Made by a program: the position numbers and the translations under genes
Assembly (NCBI GenBank): GCA_036897485.1
Contig: JAYMTF010001950.1
Location: forward strand, 1 to 20,484
Reading direction: 5' to 3'
Length of the DNA: 20,484 nucleotides
From: Pelargonium nanum
Taxonomy: Eukaryota > Streptophyta > Magnoliopsida > Geraniales > Geraniaceae
In this document: piece after piece, positions 9,901-20,484 of the stretch
How the letters are laid out: every line of letters starts with the position of its first letter
Position numbering within the stretch: the stretch's first letter is position 1
Notes under the pieces: generated by a model
What the model saw: the letters and a program-made list of their open reading frames with translations, nothing else
The model's database searches: none
Told to the model about the DNA's origin: nothing

Positions 9901-12283
9901 ACTGGCGCGAGTATACGCATTTTTTCGAAAGAACAGGTTCACAAGTGTGGTTTCCATGGTGAAGAAGTTGTACAGGTATATATAGTTTCTCACCTAAGTT
10001 TTATATTCTTGGAGGCTGTAGTTCTTTTACTTGTGAAGTCTTCAATCACCTTACTTTTCCTAAGTGTCTGTTTATGATACTATAATATTAAAGAATCTGC
10101 GCAGATTTGTCATTTGAGTATGATATGAAATTTTGCTAGTTCTAAAGACTTGATAAAAAATTGTAAGCCCAAGAGAACATTTTGCAGGTGACATACATAG
10201 ATCAGCATCTTGAATAGAACCATTTGAAAATGTATTATCATTAAGTAGGGTAGAAACAGTTTTAAGAATTTAAAATGCCTTTCTTGAAATTCAATTATAA
10301 TGAGTATCGATTTTGTATTGCCACATTTAGATTGGTGGTTTATGCATAAATTTTTGCAAAAGTTGTGAATTTGGCATAATCTGATATCCATGTAAATGGG
10401 CCCATACTATTTGTGAAACTTAAAGATTTTTGGAAATTCGATGAACTCACTTTGCATCCACCAAACAAATTTCTCTTTGGACTCTATCAATATTGGTAAA
10501 ACAAACAACAAAGTTTGCAGTATTGGGTGATGGGTCATTATACTATTGATATGCCTGGATTTGCAAGTTGCGAGTGGCACTGAGTAGTTTTTATGGTTAT
10601 TCTCCTACTGAAAGAAGACTATAAATTCATACCTTGAATGCATGTCTCATTGTGGATATTTAGCTTTTGTTCATCTTAAGAATTTAAATATCAGTGCTTG
10701 TTGGCAGGTTATTGGTACCTTGCAGTCGGTGCAAGATGCTTTATTCCACATTACAGGTAGGCTTCGGGAAACCATATTCCCTATGAAAGCTCCTTTTCCG
10801 AGCATGAATGGCCCTGCTCCACCCTACTTGCCTCCTTTTCATGAAATGCCTCCCCCTCCGTTCAGACCAAGACATAATCCAGCCTCACCCGGTCACTATC
10901 CTTCTCCAGTTGGACCTCATTCTATCGACCGTTCTATTCCATCACAACCCCTTGATCACCAGCCTTCATTTTCTCATGGCGTGGACCGCATTCCTCCACC
11001 TAACTTAGATCGCGTTCGCTACCCTTATGGTAGTGAGAGACAAGGACATGGCCCACCATTTGATAGGTCATCTTCTCCAAGATCATGGACTCAGGTTGGT
11101 GATTTGCTATTTCAGAAAGTGATTTTTTTGGTGCGAACTCTTACAAATTTATATTTGAAGGGGAACAATCCTTTTAGTTATATTTTAATTGCTTCCTGAT
11201 CGTCTTTATTTTGCTTGTTTAATTCAGGCGAGCAGTGGAAGCTCAAGGGGAAACTCTGATGTCGCTTCTGGTTTGACTCCTAGAAATGGGCCGCACGGAA
11301 GGTGATTATATTGTTCTATAAAATTAGTACTGTAATCCATATTCCATGCTGCAATAACATAATTCTTCACACTTTTACTTGCATGCCATATTGCCATGTA
11401 ATACAAATAGTATATATATAGCACTCGATATATTTAATAAGCTATGCTATGAAGATTCTTGATGACGTGTTGCAAAAAGTTGGAAACTTAAAAAGTATAA
11501 TATTTGTTTTAGGAAATTGCCCGTGTTTGACTTTTTCTTTTGTTGCTTTGCTTTTTTGGTTTATAAGAATAGAGTTAGAATGTAAGATCCTAAGAGAACT
11601 TGTGTATGATAAAATGAGTGGAAACTATAAGTGTAGTTTTAAGATTATTCACACAAGTTAAGAAATTTTGTAAAATGACCTAACTAACCTTATCTACTTG
11701 TTTGTATACTCGTTAAAACCTTCTCACTCCTAAGCATTCCTCTCTTTTACTTGGGAAAATAATAATTTGTATTCATTTACTAACTTGAGAATAATGAAAG
11801 GGGTATAATAAATTTTTATTTCGAAAATGGAGCTAGTATAAATCTTTTGATATCAAGTCATTATCATACGACTTTTAAACAACACGTGACATTGTTTTCA
11901 TTTATTGTGCTGCAGTGGCGGCCCAAGCACAACTGTTGAAGTTGTGATTCCTCACACATTCCTAATCCATGTCTACGGAGAGAATAACAGCAATCTGAGT
12001 CACATCCGACAGGTTGGTTTGATATTTTTTATACTTCCAGAGTTTCAGTTTAGTTTTTCTACAAGGAGAGACTTGCAATTTTGCAAGTGTTTGAATTATT
12101 TTCTAATGCTGAAATGGACCGTGGCATTTACAATCTCAGATATCCGGTGCAAATGTAGTTGTTCATGATCCAAATCCCGGCGCCACAGAAGGACTAGTGG
12201 TTGTCTCGGGAAATTCAGATCAAAAGCGCGCTGCGCAGAGCCTCATACATGCCTTCATCCTCTGTGGACAGACAACAGGTTGA
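6931..12283 (+). CDS. Five-KH-domain RNA-binding protein, HEN4/RCF3 family
   Basis: Seven coding exons: 6931-7620, 8783-9202, 9724-9975, 10708-11094, 11228-11301, 11916-12012 and 12140-12283. They join in frame to 687 residues. KH domains lie at about 50-115 (GKGA loop), 175-250 (GRGG), 316-370 (GKGG), 400-475 (GKGG) and 613-683 (GENN). A Pro-rich linker (about 485-605) separates KH4 from KH5. This order matches plant poly(C)-binding-like proteins such as HEN4, RCF3/HOS5 and Arabidopsis At1g51580; the last is my preferred relative because of gene neighbours. Family members bind RNA in the nucleus and act in pre-mRNA processing; the target here is unknown. The N-terminus is low complexity with a basic KRRR patch (25-28), a possible nuclear signal. 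The ATG at 6931 is the first in frame. Intron 2 uses a GC donor. KH5 lacks the second glycine of the GXXG loop, so its RNA binding is doubtful. Confidence 0.92.
7768..8057 (+). repeat. Imperfect direct repeat in KH intron 1
   Basis: About 7768-7840 and 7975-8056 share CTCAAATGAGAG, TAAGTTGCAG and CCACTCT in the same order, offset by roughly 205 bases. A 10-bp inverted pair ACACGGCACA/TGTGCCGTGT (7923-7932 and 7970-7979) lies between. Wording such as GTGTTCGTGTCGG is common in dispersed plant repeats, so an old insertion is likely. Family unknown. Confidence 0.45.
9203..9723 (+). other. GC-AG intron of the KH gene
   Basis: The second coding intron begins GCAAGT after AG (exon end CGAGAG) and ends TTACAG. 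AG|GCAAGT is the standard form of the rare GC-AG intron class. Splicing here joins SARE (residues 367-370) to NVEQRHSPAQDAV, keeping phase 0 and the family's SPAQDAV linker. No GT donor nearby keeps both phase and family sequence. If retained, the frame reads seven more residues and stops, losing KH4 and KH5. Confidence 0.85.
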
Positions 12284-13162
12284 CATAATCTTCTATAGAA
12301 TAAGAGGTGTACATGATTGATTCTGTGGTGTTGTAAATTATTCAATAGGCTTAGTTTGAATTGTCAGTTTAGGTTCTTATTTGTTCCCTCATAAGGAAGG
12401 CTATTAGGGTTTTGGTTTAGTGAAGTCCAATCCAGTTATTGTAGATTAAGATGTGATGTCATAATGTATACTTGCAACAATTTGTAGCTGCATTAATTAT
12501 TCTTTATAGGCTCTACCAATTTTGAGTTCAGTGCAAACATCATGTTTCTTGAAGTATTTACTTTCAATTATGTATGAATCTATTACAAATAACTAAGAAA
12601 TAGTTATATCTCGTATTCGAATTTCAAATGAGAAATCAAATAGACAATGAAAACAAAAACATAATAGATACACTATCTCACACAACTAATACACCTCCAT
12701 TTTATTTCAGTAGCTAGAGACCAATAGCTAGGAACAGATCCTTTGTGTAATTCACTGAATGAAAAGTAAGCAACTGAGAAAATCTTTCCTGAGCACAACT
12801 AAACAATATTGGAGTCAAGTACATGAAGGATTTGATATAAATTACTTGAAATCCTCAACTCGATAAGGTAATGCATTGAAATTCCAAAGACCGACTAATG
12901 CACAATGCAAACTATAGGCTGTTACACACAATCCACATACCAAACAGCTAGATTATGTTCAATCTTTAGTACAACAGTTCGGAATTAGGCTGGCACCTAC
13001 ATGCTGTCTCTCTGGAAATGACAAGAAAATAGAATCTGGCGTTCACATGCAGGAATGAATCTAGGTGGGCATAAAACTCGTTAGGAAGTAAAAACTAACT
13101 CATCTAGAAACGGTGACTTTGCTAAGTTCCTCTATACGGTGGGCTTTGAGCCAAAAAAGCTA
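12284..13162. other. Convergent 3' flanks of the KH and GATA genes
   Basis: The two genes face each other across 879 bases, which must hold both 3' UTRs. No other gene, RNA or element is recognised. The exact polyadenylation sites cannot be placed. Confidence 0.6.
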
Positions 13163-15660
13163 TCATGAGGCGTCATTCCCGTTCCCTGCAATTCCAACCA
13201 TTTGATGATTGCCCTCAAAATTCCCATTCTGCATAAATTGCAAATAGATAGGTGTCGATTGGTTCGGGAATTTAACAGTAGAAGACTGAAATCATACATT
13301 CTCATAACAACTGATAGGGATGGTCATCAGTATAGGATCAGACCAGACTGAATGTAACATAATCCTTGGACCAAAAATGGACCGGTCACAACTGGGTCAG
13401 GGACCAATTTTTAGGCCCGCCCCGAACCCAATCATGAACACCCCTGTCAATTGAACCCAATGATGATTCACTCACCTCTTCGTTCCTGTTTAAGGAAGGA
13501 TTCGGTCCGGCCTGTGGTGCAGCTGCTTTAGAGAGGTCCCTCAGAGTTCCCTGAAATTCACGGAGGCTTAGATTAAAAAAAATGACAACAAGAACCGCCG
13601 TACTTTTACTAGTCAGCTTATTTTCTTCCATATCGGTATTTTTTTTCTGTCAGTGGTTGCAAGTAAATGGAGGGATCGGGTATAGATTATGCTAGTATAG
13701 AGTGCAAATAATTCTACCTTGTTTGCCCACATAAGTCCACAGGCATTGCAAAGGGTCCTTGGTCCTTCAGGACCACGTCGCATCATTGGTGTGTTCTTTT
13801 CACTAATGCCGCAATGCCGACAGCTGAAATACATTTTGAAGATGTCAAAAGGAAAACGAACAAAAAACCCGAAAGAAATGCACTACAGCAGGTAGCAATA
13901 AATTAAATTTGGAAAAGACAAAAAAGGAAGTAAATGCAAAAGGAAACAATTGTTTGTTTCAGAGCATTGCTCTTTGAACAAAGAAAATTAAATGATCTGT
14001 CTTCAAAGTTCATAGCATGACCCTAATAGTTCTGATTTTCGACTTCAGCATTAATAAATGAAAAGGAAAATGAGTATGAAAACTGAAAAGGCCTCAAGAT
14101 ACATTACTCGGTATTCCATCCATTAAAATGCAAACTTACGCAATCTCTAGATGTTGGGATCCATTATTATCCGAACCCCAATTCTGATTTGAGCCCCAAG
14201 TTGTTATTGCTGATGCAGAATCATCATGATTGGGCTTTGAAGATGTAAACTGACCTTTATTACGTTGCATCCTACAACAGCAACAACAAATGGTTAATCT
14301 GTATTGATTCACTGTATCTAACATAATACAATATATCTGGTACTCTAGCTTCTACTTCAATTTATTAGTTACTATACATGATTCAACCCATGCTTTCCAA
14401 AGCAGGTGATGTTAATATTAAACGCAGTGACTAAACAAATCAAGTAGCTCCTCAAAAACAATTAATAAATTTGCAAGTAAGGTATAGGTTAAAATTAACG
14501 CTCAAGGAATGTACATTACCTAAGTGCCACCTCTTTACGAACAGTATAACGAATTTTCTTGTCAAAGTTACGCTCTTTTCGCTTCTCGCGGAATCTGATT
14601 AGTGAGGCCAACCTCTGAGGGACATTCAACCGTTGTGGAGTGCCAGTTAGGCCCTGCATACGTACATAATTAGCAGGGGAGATGAAAACAGAATTTTCAA
14701 TAGGTTATCGTATAAAGTTCAATACCCTATTGTTTTGATGAGCACTCAACGACATATTGGGCATGCCCGATGGTACTTCGCGCCCCCCTAACAACAAAAG
14801 AACAGCTTGAACCTGCCAACAAAGATGCATGCATTAAAATGATATACATATGGCTTCCAAAATACTTTCGTATAACATATCAAGTTATGTAAGTGATGAG
14901 TAACTCTACGACAAATGTTTATCGCAAACTAAGCATATACCAAAGAAGAGATCACATCAAGGTCCAGGGTTTATATTTCATCTCTCGTTCTATTTTTTCT
15001 CGTAATTATTTTTAACACCGCTTTTACTTCTATACTAATGTGTTTACTAGACACTCTCATCACCAGTCAGTTCTATGAAGTTTCAAGGAAAAATCTTTGC
15101 GTGCTTGTTCATATATTATGCTCCGGTCACTTTGTTTTTTTTTTTCTTTACACATCCAGAGAGGCCAGTTCAAAACTTATACTAACATACCGTGCACTTG
15201 AAGCAAAAGCAGTCTAATTATACCTATATGTGCATATCAATAGAAATTTACCATGTATTGCATAAATAAACTTACATAAACAAAACAAGCAATAACAATG
15301 TGGTCGAAACTAGTGATAAATGATAATCACCTTTTCGGGTGAGACAGAATCAAACACATAAACCTGACCCTGAAAAGATAGTGTGAGCTGGTCTCCGGTA
15401 TCACCTCCATGATCCACCATTGAATTATGATTATCAGATAAATTTCCTGGATCAGCATGGACATCACCATCCAGCCCCTCACTCCCGCCACCACCTCCAC
15501 CATCATCATGCTCATCACCCATCACATTCCCATTGTCAATGTGGTGCAACTCATGATGTTCGTAATGCAGATGCATTTGATGCTGCTCATCACTCATATG
15601 CATAGGGTGCTGCTCGTCACTCATATGCATCCCGACATCGGTCCCACCAATACCATCCAT
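13163..15660 (-). CDS. GATA24: TIFY-CCT-GATA transcription factor, ZML type
   Basis: Seven coding exons in transcription order: 15660-15331, 14812-14726, 14653-14520, 14271-14140, 13823-13718, 13550-13476 and 13228-13163. All have GT-AG borders and join to 309 residues, the usual length for ZIM/ZML proteins (about 300). A TIFY domain ([11 protein letters not shown], about 91-125) leads into LLLGGRE. A CCT domain (about 148-190, [23 protein letters not shown]) follows. The GATA finger has C229, C232, C253 and C256 with a 20-residue loop, typical of this plant class. The N-terminus is His/Met-rich with two copies of MHMSDEQH, then poly-Gly. Arabidopsis relatives ZML1 (GATA24) and ZML2 (GATA28) are nuclear factors linked to high-light responses; function here is inferred. 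The ATG at 15660 has an in-frame stop (15682-15684) upstream in genomic DNA. GATA28 is an equally good name. Confidence 0.93.
15581..15630 (-). repeat. 27-nt tandem duplication in the GATA coding exon
   Basis: TGCTGCTCATCACTCATATG at 15581 recurs at 15608 with one change, a period of 27 bases (nine codons). It encodes the repeated MHMSDEQH near residues 11-28. It is in frame and therefore harmless to the reading frame. Confidence 0.85.
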
Positions 15661-16390
15661 GATATTCTTGGGTTCAAAATATCAAAGAGTTCCAAATATA
15701 TGCCAGTTTCACCTTCAAAACAACCACATCAAATGCTAGGACTTGTCACTTATTAAGCTCCTTTACATCTCCAATAAAATGAACATAATATAACACTAAA
15801 AACCATAAATTTCAATTCACAATTGACACTTAATTCAGTTACTTTCACAACCGAGTGAAATAAAATAAAAAACAGAACTTTAATACCTCAAATTAAAGTA
15901 CAAATAACAACACTAAAAACCATAAATTTAAATAGTTTATGGTAGAAGCAAACAACAAATCTTCTCAAAATTGCTTCTAGTGAGACCAATCAACACATAA
16001 TCGATGAAAGATATACTGTTTATACTTCAATTATCTTTCACATCAACAACGAATATACAAAACAAACAAAAAATCACAAATTTATTAGTTTGAATTAACA
16101 TACTAGATGATCGACGAGCACCGAAAATCGTCAAGCTGCAACAAGCAATTCCCTGTAGATTTCTGGTCCAAAACGGTCGGGTCTTTCTGGTGAAGATCGG
16201 TGGTTGAGGCGAAGAAAAATGAGTAGAATATGGAAGAAAATTGAAATATCGGAGCCAAAATTGATTGGGTGGTGTGGTTGGATTAGGGTTTGTGAAGAGC
16301 CATGGAGAGGAAGAGGTGTGTTTCTGGTTTGGGGGCAAAAGAGCAAACGGTGTATCAGTAGATCTCTTTTTCCCGTCAAAATCAATCATT
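15661..16390 (-). other. GATA gene leader with probable 5' UTR intron
   Basis: On the minus strand a strong donor GTATGT begins at 16103, and an acceptor TTTTGAAG ends at 15713, 53 bases before the ATG. Joining them would give a leader from about 16104-16390 plus 15661-15712. The first part is pyrimidine-rich and contains AAACCCTAA (16283-16291, a telo box on this strand). The splice choice is inferred from consensus only. The leader's open frame at 16027-16389 is not supported as a protein. Confidence 0.4.
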
Positions 16391-17083
16391 TTAGTTCTTA
16401 TATTAAATTCCCATTAATTTATTAACCTGAATTTTTTTTTTGAGCTCAACCGAAGGATTATTTATTAATGTGGTACTAAAACATTAAAAAAAATCATAAT
16501 ATTTAACATGAATCATAATAAATTTGTAGAATATGAAAATTTTAAACTCAAATTTTCATAAACTTAAAATTTAACTTGCGTTTTGATGTGTATGTACTCA
16601 CACATAAATTTGCCGAATTAGTTTTCGGATCGGATAATTTGCAAATGTTGCATAATATATTTACAACTCACGATTATTTTGAAATATGTTAAGACCTCTT
16701 CAAATCGACCATAAACATTTCGACAATAACCCGACTCAGATAGCTAGCTATATCAAAAGTCGAGCTAGCAAATTGGACTCTAACATACAATCATGTACAA
16801 AAACTTGAAATCCAACCCATGTTTTCGTGATTTTGAGTCACCTAAAGAACCTCGACTTATAGGTCGAGCTCAATCAGATATAACAGGAAACAAAACACAA
16901 ACCGAATTGATTAACCCACTTATTTTTTACAAATAAATCACAAACCAACCCTTAACTCTTCGAATTAAAACATTTTCAACTCGAACTTGGAAAGTCCGAT
17001 CCGAAACTCGAATTTCAACTACAAATTGAAAGCCACACATAAGAAAAAAGGTCGTTTATTTTGGGGCTATAGTCTACAAGTCG
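16391..17083. other. Shared spacer between divergent GATA and MNS genes
   Basis: About 700 bases separate the likely 5' ends of two head-to-head genes. The middle (about 16725-17010) repeats words such as TCGAGCTAGC, GGTCGAGCTC, AACTCGAACTTG and AACTCGAATTTC, which resemble an old dispersed plant repeat rich in CTCGA. No gene or clear TATA box is seen. Confidence 0.45.
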
Positions 17084-17469
17084 TCTCTCTCTCTCTCTCT
17101 CACTACATTCCCATTTTCGCCTCATTTTCTGCTATTTCTCCAATTTCTCACACAATCCATTTTTCCCTATTTTCGGAGATCACCAGTTGGTTGGTTGGGT
17201 CTGTTCTGCTTCAAATTTCTATTCAACGCCACAAACATGTCTCCATAGCAATAATCCGTCGTCTTTTGAGCAATTTCAATCTCAATTTCACAATATCAAT
17301 ATCAAAAATCATCATTTAGCTTTTGTACAATTGTTTTCGATTTTCGTTTCGGTTCCAATTTTCTCGATCCGATCACCTGAGAAAAGTTTGTGTTTTTCTC
17401 CGATTCTGTTTGATGTTTTGGTTTTGAATCTGGAGATACAGAGACAGTGAGATCTAGGAAGGGAAGGAA
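17084..17469 (+). promoter_or_regulatory. MNS leader region with (TC)n tract and two uORFs
   Basis: A (TC)9 microsatellite (17084-17101) opens a pyrimidine-rich stretch typical of plant start-site regions. If transcription begins here, the leader is about 380 bases. It would then carry two very short upstream ORFs: ATG-TCT-CCA-stop (17237-17248) and ATG-TTT-TGG-TTT-stop (17413-17427). The main ATG has G at -3 and G at +4, a favourable context. Confidence 0.45.
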
Positions 17470-20462
17470 ATGGCGAGGAGCAGATCGTCGACCAGCAAAT
17501 GGAGGTACTGTAACCCTTCCTATTATCTCAAGAGACCGAAACGATTGGCTCTCCTTTTCATTGCATTTGTGTCCGTTTCGTTGATCGTTTGGGATCGCCA
17601 GACACTTGTTAGAGAACACCAGGTAAGTTCTCCATTTTTTGTTTTTCTTCTGTTGAAATTTGTGAGTGTGTTCATAAATTTATGATTTTTATTCATATTT
17701 TTTTAAAGGTTGTTGGCTGTTGTGATCGAATGCACCATTTTGCTCACCTGAATTTTACATTTAGAAAAAATAGCTATTGGAAATGTAAATTTGCTGGCTT
17801 TTCATTTCTGTGGAACCAAATAGTGATTTATTGATCTGCTGAGCTATTGGTGTATCTGGAATAGAATCCTGATATTGTTGATTCATGTAGCAGGTTGATA
17901 ATTGTATTCACTAGATCACCTGAGGCTCGAGATATGCTGTTGTGTTGAACAGTTTTGGTTACTTAGTTTCTCATTTTTATTGGGACCACTTTGATCAATG
18001 CATTTACCATTTTGCTTAATGTTCTTCTGTTCTTGATGCGGGACTCAACTCGGTCAAATGTGTCCTTTCTGGGTTGGAACTGATTAATTGTTTAAGATAT
18101 GGAAGCTTAGGTTGGAGAGTGGTATCATTAACCGTTGTTTCTTTCCTGTCTATAATATGATTTTAAAAAGTATTAATGATACATATTTATGTTGTAGGGA
18201 ATGCTTGAACTTGTAATATCTGACAAACATGAACTTCACAAGAACTATTTGCTTATGCTAATCTTATCTTTTTGACACTACATGTCTTTGTCTGTATGGT
18301 GAATATTTTCTTTTTGAGTACCTTCATGTGAATTTCATTGCATAATTTAGTCCCGGTGGAAAAATGTTTCTTAGTGTTTGGTGGATTTCTGACTTGTAGG
18401 ATGAAGTTTCTAAGTTAACAGAAGAAGTGAACCATCTGCGAGAGTTGGTAAGAGATAATTTAAATTGCTGGTTATTTGTGCTTTAAGCAATTTTTACTTA
18501 TTGTGTATGTTGATCAGCGCATGACAGATTGACAGGCTATCGTTGCACTGAACGTTGAATTTGTATTTTCAGGTAGAAGAAATAAAAAACATTCATGGAG
18601 ATGTAGTTGGAAAGGTTACTATTAGGGGGAAAACTAATGAACCTTCCAAAAAAACCCCTGTTCAAGACGATCCCATTGACATTCAGCGAAGAGAGAAAGT
18701 AAAAGAAGCCATGCTTCATGCTTGGAATTCATATGAGAAATATGCATGGGGACAAGATGAGCTTCAGGTATGACGAACCCGTGGTTTATTATTTGTTTTT
18801 AGATATCAAGGGTAAATGACAAAATGTTTTATAATCTTGACACCTCTTTAACCTGTGGATTTCTATTGAGTTTGGTGTATGCCTTCCCAGGCTTTCAGTT
18901 ATCATCTTGGCGTACAAGTTCATAGATGTTCGTAACCCCAGTTGATTCCCCAAACTTCTGAACCAGAAATTTAGGATAAAAGATAGCATTCTATGACTGT
19001 GATAAAAAAATATTTGATATTAGATCACTGAAAGTCGTGTTTTCATGCTCAATATATATGTGGATGCATCATTCCTCCTTTGTCTAAATTTTTTATTTAT
19101 TGTTTAGAGATCAATGAAAAATGCATGTAGAGCTCCTTGTGTGATGTTCATGTGGGGAGGAAAAAAGAAAACCTAACGATTTACTACAACCTCTATAAAT
19201 GAAGCCTATTTTGAGATTCATACTTTTAAATTCTTTTCCTAGTTTTGCTCAACAACCTAATGGAAATTTAGATTTAATGCCCTAAATTTGAGGCTGGTGG
19301 TGTTTAGCTTATTGATGATGATATTTCAATTCATGCACAGAAATCTTGGAACTAATGCCGTTTTTTCTTCTGTGACCAGCCACAGACAAAGAATGGTATC
19401 AACAGCTTTGGTGGTCTTGGAGCAACCCTCATAGATGCCCTGGATACACTATACATTATGGGTCTTGATGAGCAGTTCCAAAAGGCTAAAGAGTATGTTT
19501 AACTTTATATTTATTTGAATCATTTTCAATATTTGGCTCCTTTTTCTTTATCTACTTCCATTTTGCCACACTCTGTTTTTTTTAAGGAAGAGCTAAAACT
19601 CTAGTTTTCCAATTAAGTTTTGGTGGTCTATGAATTACAAACTCAAGTAGACAATTCCATTGATCTTTATTCAAATAGATGTATATTAGGCATGATTGAT
19701 ACTATCTTTGTTGGTTGATTTATTTCATATTATTTTTGTAAGAGAGGCAGTGATTTGACATTCCTAAAAAGAACATGCCCTCCAAATATTTCCAAAGCTT
19801 GTATTGGTGATCATAATTCATAACTAGAAACATTCCTGCTATGATTTGGATTAATTTTTATTCTTTGGGAACATCAAATCTTATTACAGAGGAACCATTT
19901 GCGATTTCCAGTAGATGAGAAAATTCATAGTGTAAGGTGTGTCAGAATATGTTGATTAACTCTCTTATCGCATGTGGATGAATTTTGGGTCCTCTTCTGC
20001 CTGAATTATTTGATTGGCTATTGTTTTATGACTAGATTCCCTGTCTGATGTTAGTTTGCTATTCTTGACAGGTGGGTTGCAAATTCGTTGGATTTTAACA
20101 AGAATTATGATGCTAGCGTTTTTGAGACAACCATAAGGTTGCGTTATAAGGTTTAATATGTGGTTGTTTTGATTTTTTATGTTCAAAGAAACTGTTATGC
20201 CTGATTTCTATTCTGGTATTTAGAGCAATATCGGGTGAGCAATAGCTTTGCTGATTTGCTGACATTTCATTTTTTTTGGTTCAAATTCAGAGTTGTAGGT
20301 GGACTTCTCAGTTCATATGATCTGTCAGGAGATAAAATTTTCCTTGACAAGGCTAAAGATATTGCAGATAGGCTGCTGCCAGCATGGGATACACCTTCTG
20401 GGATACCTTTTAACATTATTAACTTGCAACACGGCAATGCGCACAATCCAGGATGGACTGGA
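17470..20462 (+). CDS. MNS1: Mannosyl-oligosaccharide 1,2-alpha-mannosidase, 5' part
   Basis: Class I alpha-mannosidase (GH47), which trims Man8 to Man5 N-glycans in the Golgi. Six exons are visible: 17470-17622, 18400-18447, 18573-18767, 19380-19492, 20072-20137 and 20291-20462. They make 249 codons of an expected 560 or so; a donor GTAAGA at 20463 shows that the gene continues past the window. Residues 1-25 are a basic cytosolic tail with YYLKRPKR, and 26-42 a single membrane anchor (type II). Residues 45-80 form a likely coiled-coil stem. The catalytic domain starts near 105 with [25 protein letters not shown], followed by [21 protein letters not shown] and [20 protein letters not shown]. 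The Glu of FETTIR (188) is, as I recall, a catalytic acidic residue of the family. The intron 5 donor (GTTGCG) is weak but the only phase-correct choice. It is equally close to Arabidopsis MNS1 and MNS2. Confidence 0.94.
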
Positions 20463-20484
20463 GTAAGAAATTAATTTCTTATAT

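Noticed and set aside
16027-16389. 120-codon minus-strand frame upstream of the GATA gene
   Set aside because: It lies in the probable leader and crosses the likely leader-intron donor. Its composition is Pro/Ser/Thr-rich without a domain, and ZML proteins begin at the downstream exon.
16987-17319. 110-codon plus-strand frame before the MNS gene
   Set aside because: It covers promoter and leader DNA, including the (TC)n tract. The frame is not continued into the MNS coding sequence and shows no domain.
1-20484. Search for CRISPR arrays, rRNA, complete tRNA genes, LTR elements or toxin genes
   Set aside because: No evenly spaced repeat-spacer pattern, rRNA core, full cloverleaf or long terminal repeats were seen. 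The window is ordinary plant nuclear DNA.

Overview
This is nuclear DNA of a flowering plant, most likely a eudicot. The genes have AT-rich introns and flanks around GC-richer exons, and the proteins belong to plant-only or plant-typical families: a single B-box BBX32-like regulator, a TIFY-CCT-GATA factor of the ZML type, a five-KH RNA-binding protein and a Golgi class I alpha-mannosidase. A Stowaway-like MITE family with TA target sites is also present. The protein flavour and MITE ends suggest an asterid, but that is a weak guess.

Layout. 1-48: end of a MITE cut by the window edge. 51-1474: AT-rich intergenic DNA with one tRNA-like (SINE-like) patch. 1475-2290 (minus): intronless BBX32-like gene with a TATA box at 2409-2417. 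2486-5530: long upstream intergenic region with a 44-bp tandem repeat (2867-2997) and two inverted copies of a GTGGGTCCCAC plus GACACGTGTC module (3855-3924 and 5091-5224). 5531-5757: complete Stowaway-like MITE. 5897-6082: cluster of TGGGCY sites. 6931-12283 (plus): seven coding exons of a KH-domain gene, 687 aa. 12284-13162: convergent 3' flanks. 13163-15660 (minus): seven coding exons of a ZML-type GATA factor, 309 aa, with a likely leader intron further upstream. 16391-17083: shared spacer between divergent genes. 17470-20462 (plus): first six exons (249 codons) of alpha-mannosidase MNS1/MNS2, which runs off the right edge.

The four genes do not form a pathway. Light signalling (BBX32), RNA processing (KH), light/stress-linked transcription (GATA) and N-glycan trimming (MNS) are separate jobs. 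They look like an old collinear block: from memory, Arabidopsis keeps BBX32-MNS2-ZML1 together on chromosome 3 and KH-MNS1-ZML2 together on chromosome 1. This window appears to hold the merged, pre-duplication gene set.

I found no convincing previously undescribed biological system. The most interesting points are the merged synteny block, the duplicated inverted TCP/G-box module with no obvious gene of its own, a GC-AG intron in the KH gene, a G-box cluster at the 3' end of the BBX gene, and possible uORFs in the MNS leader.
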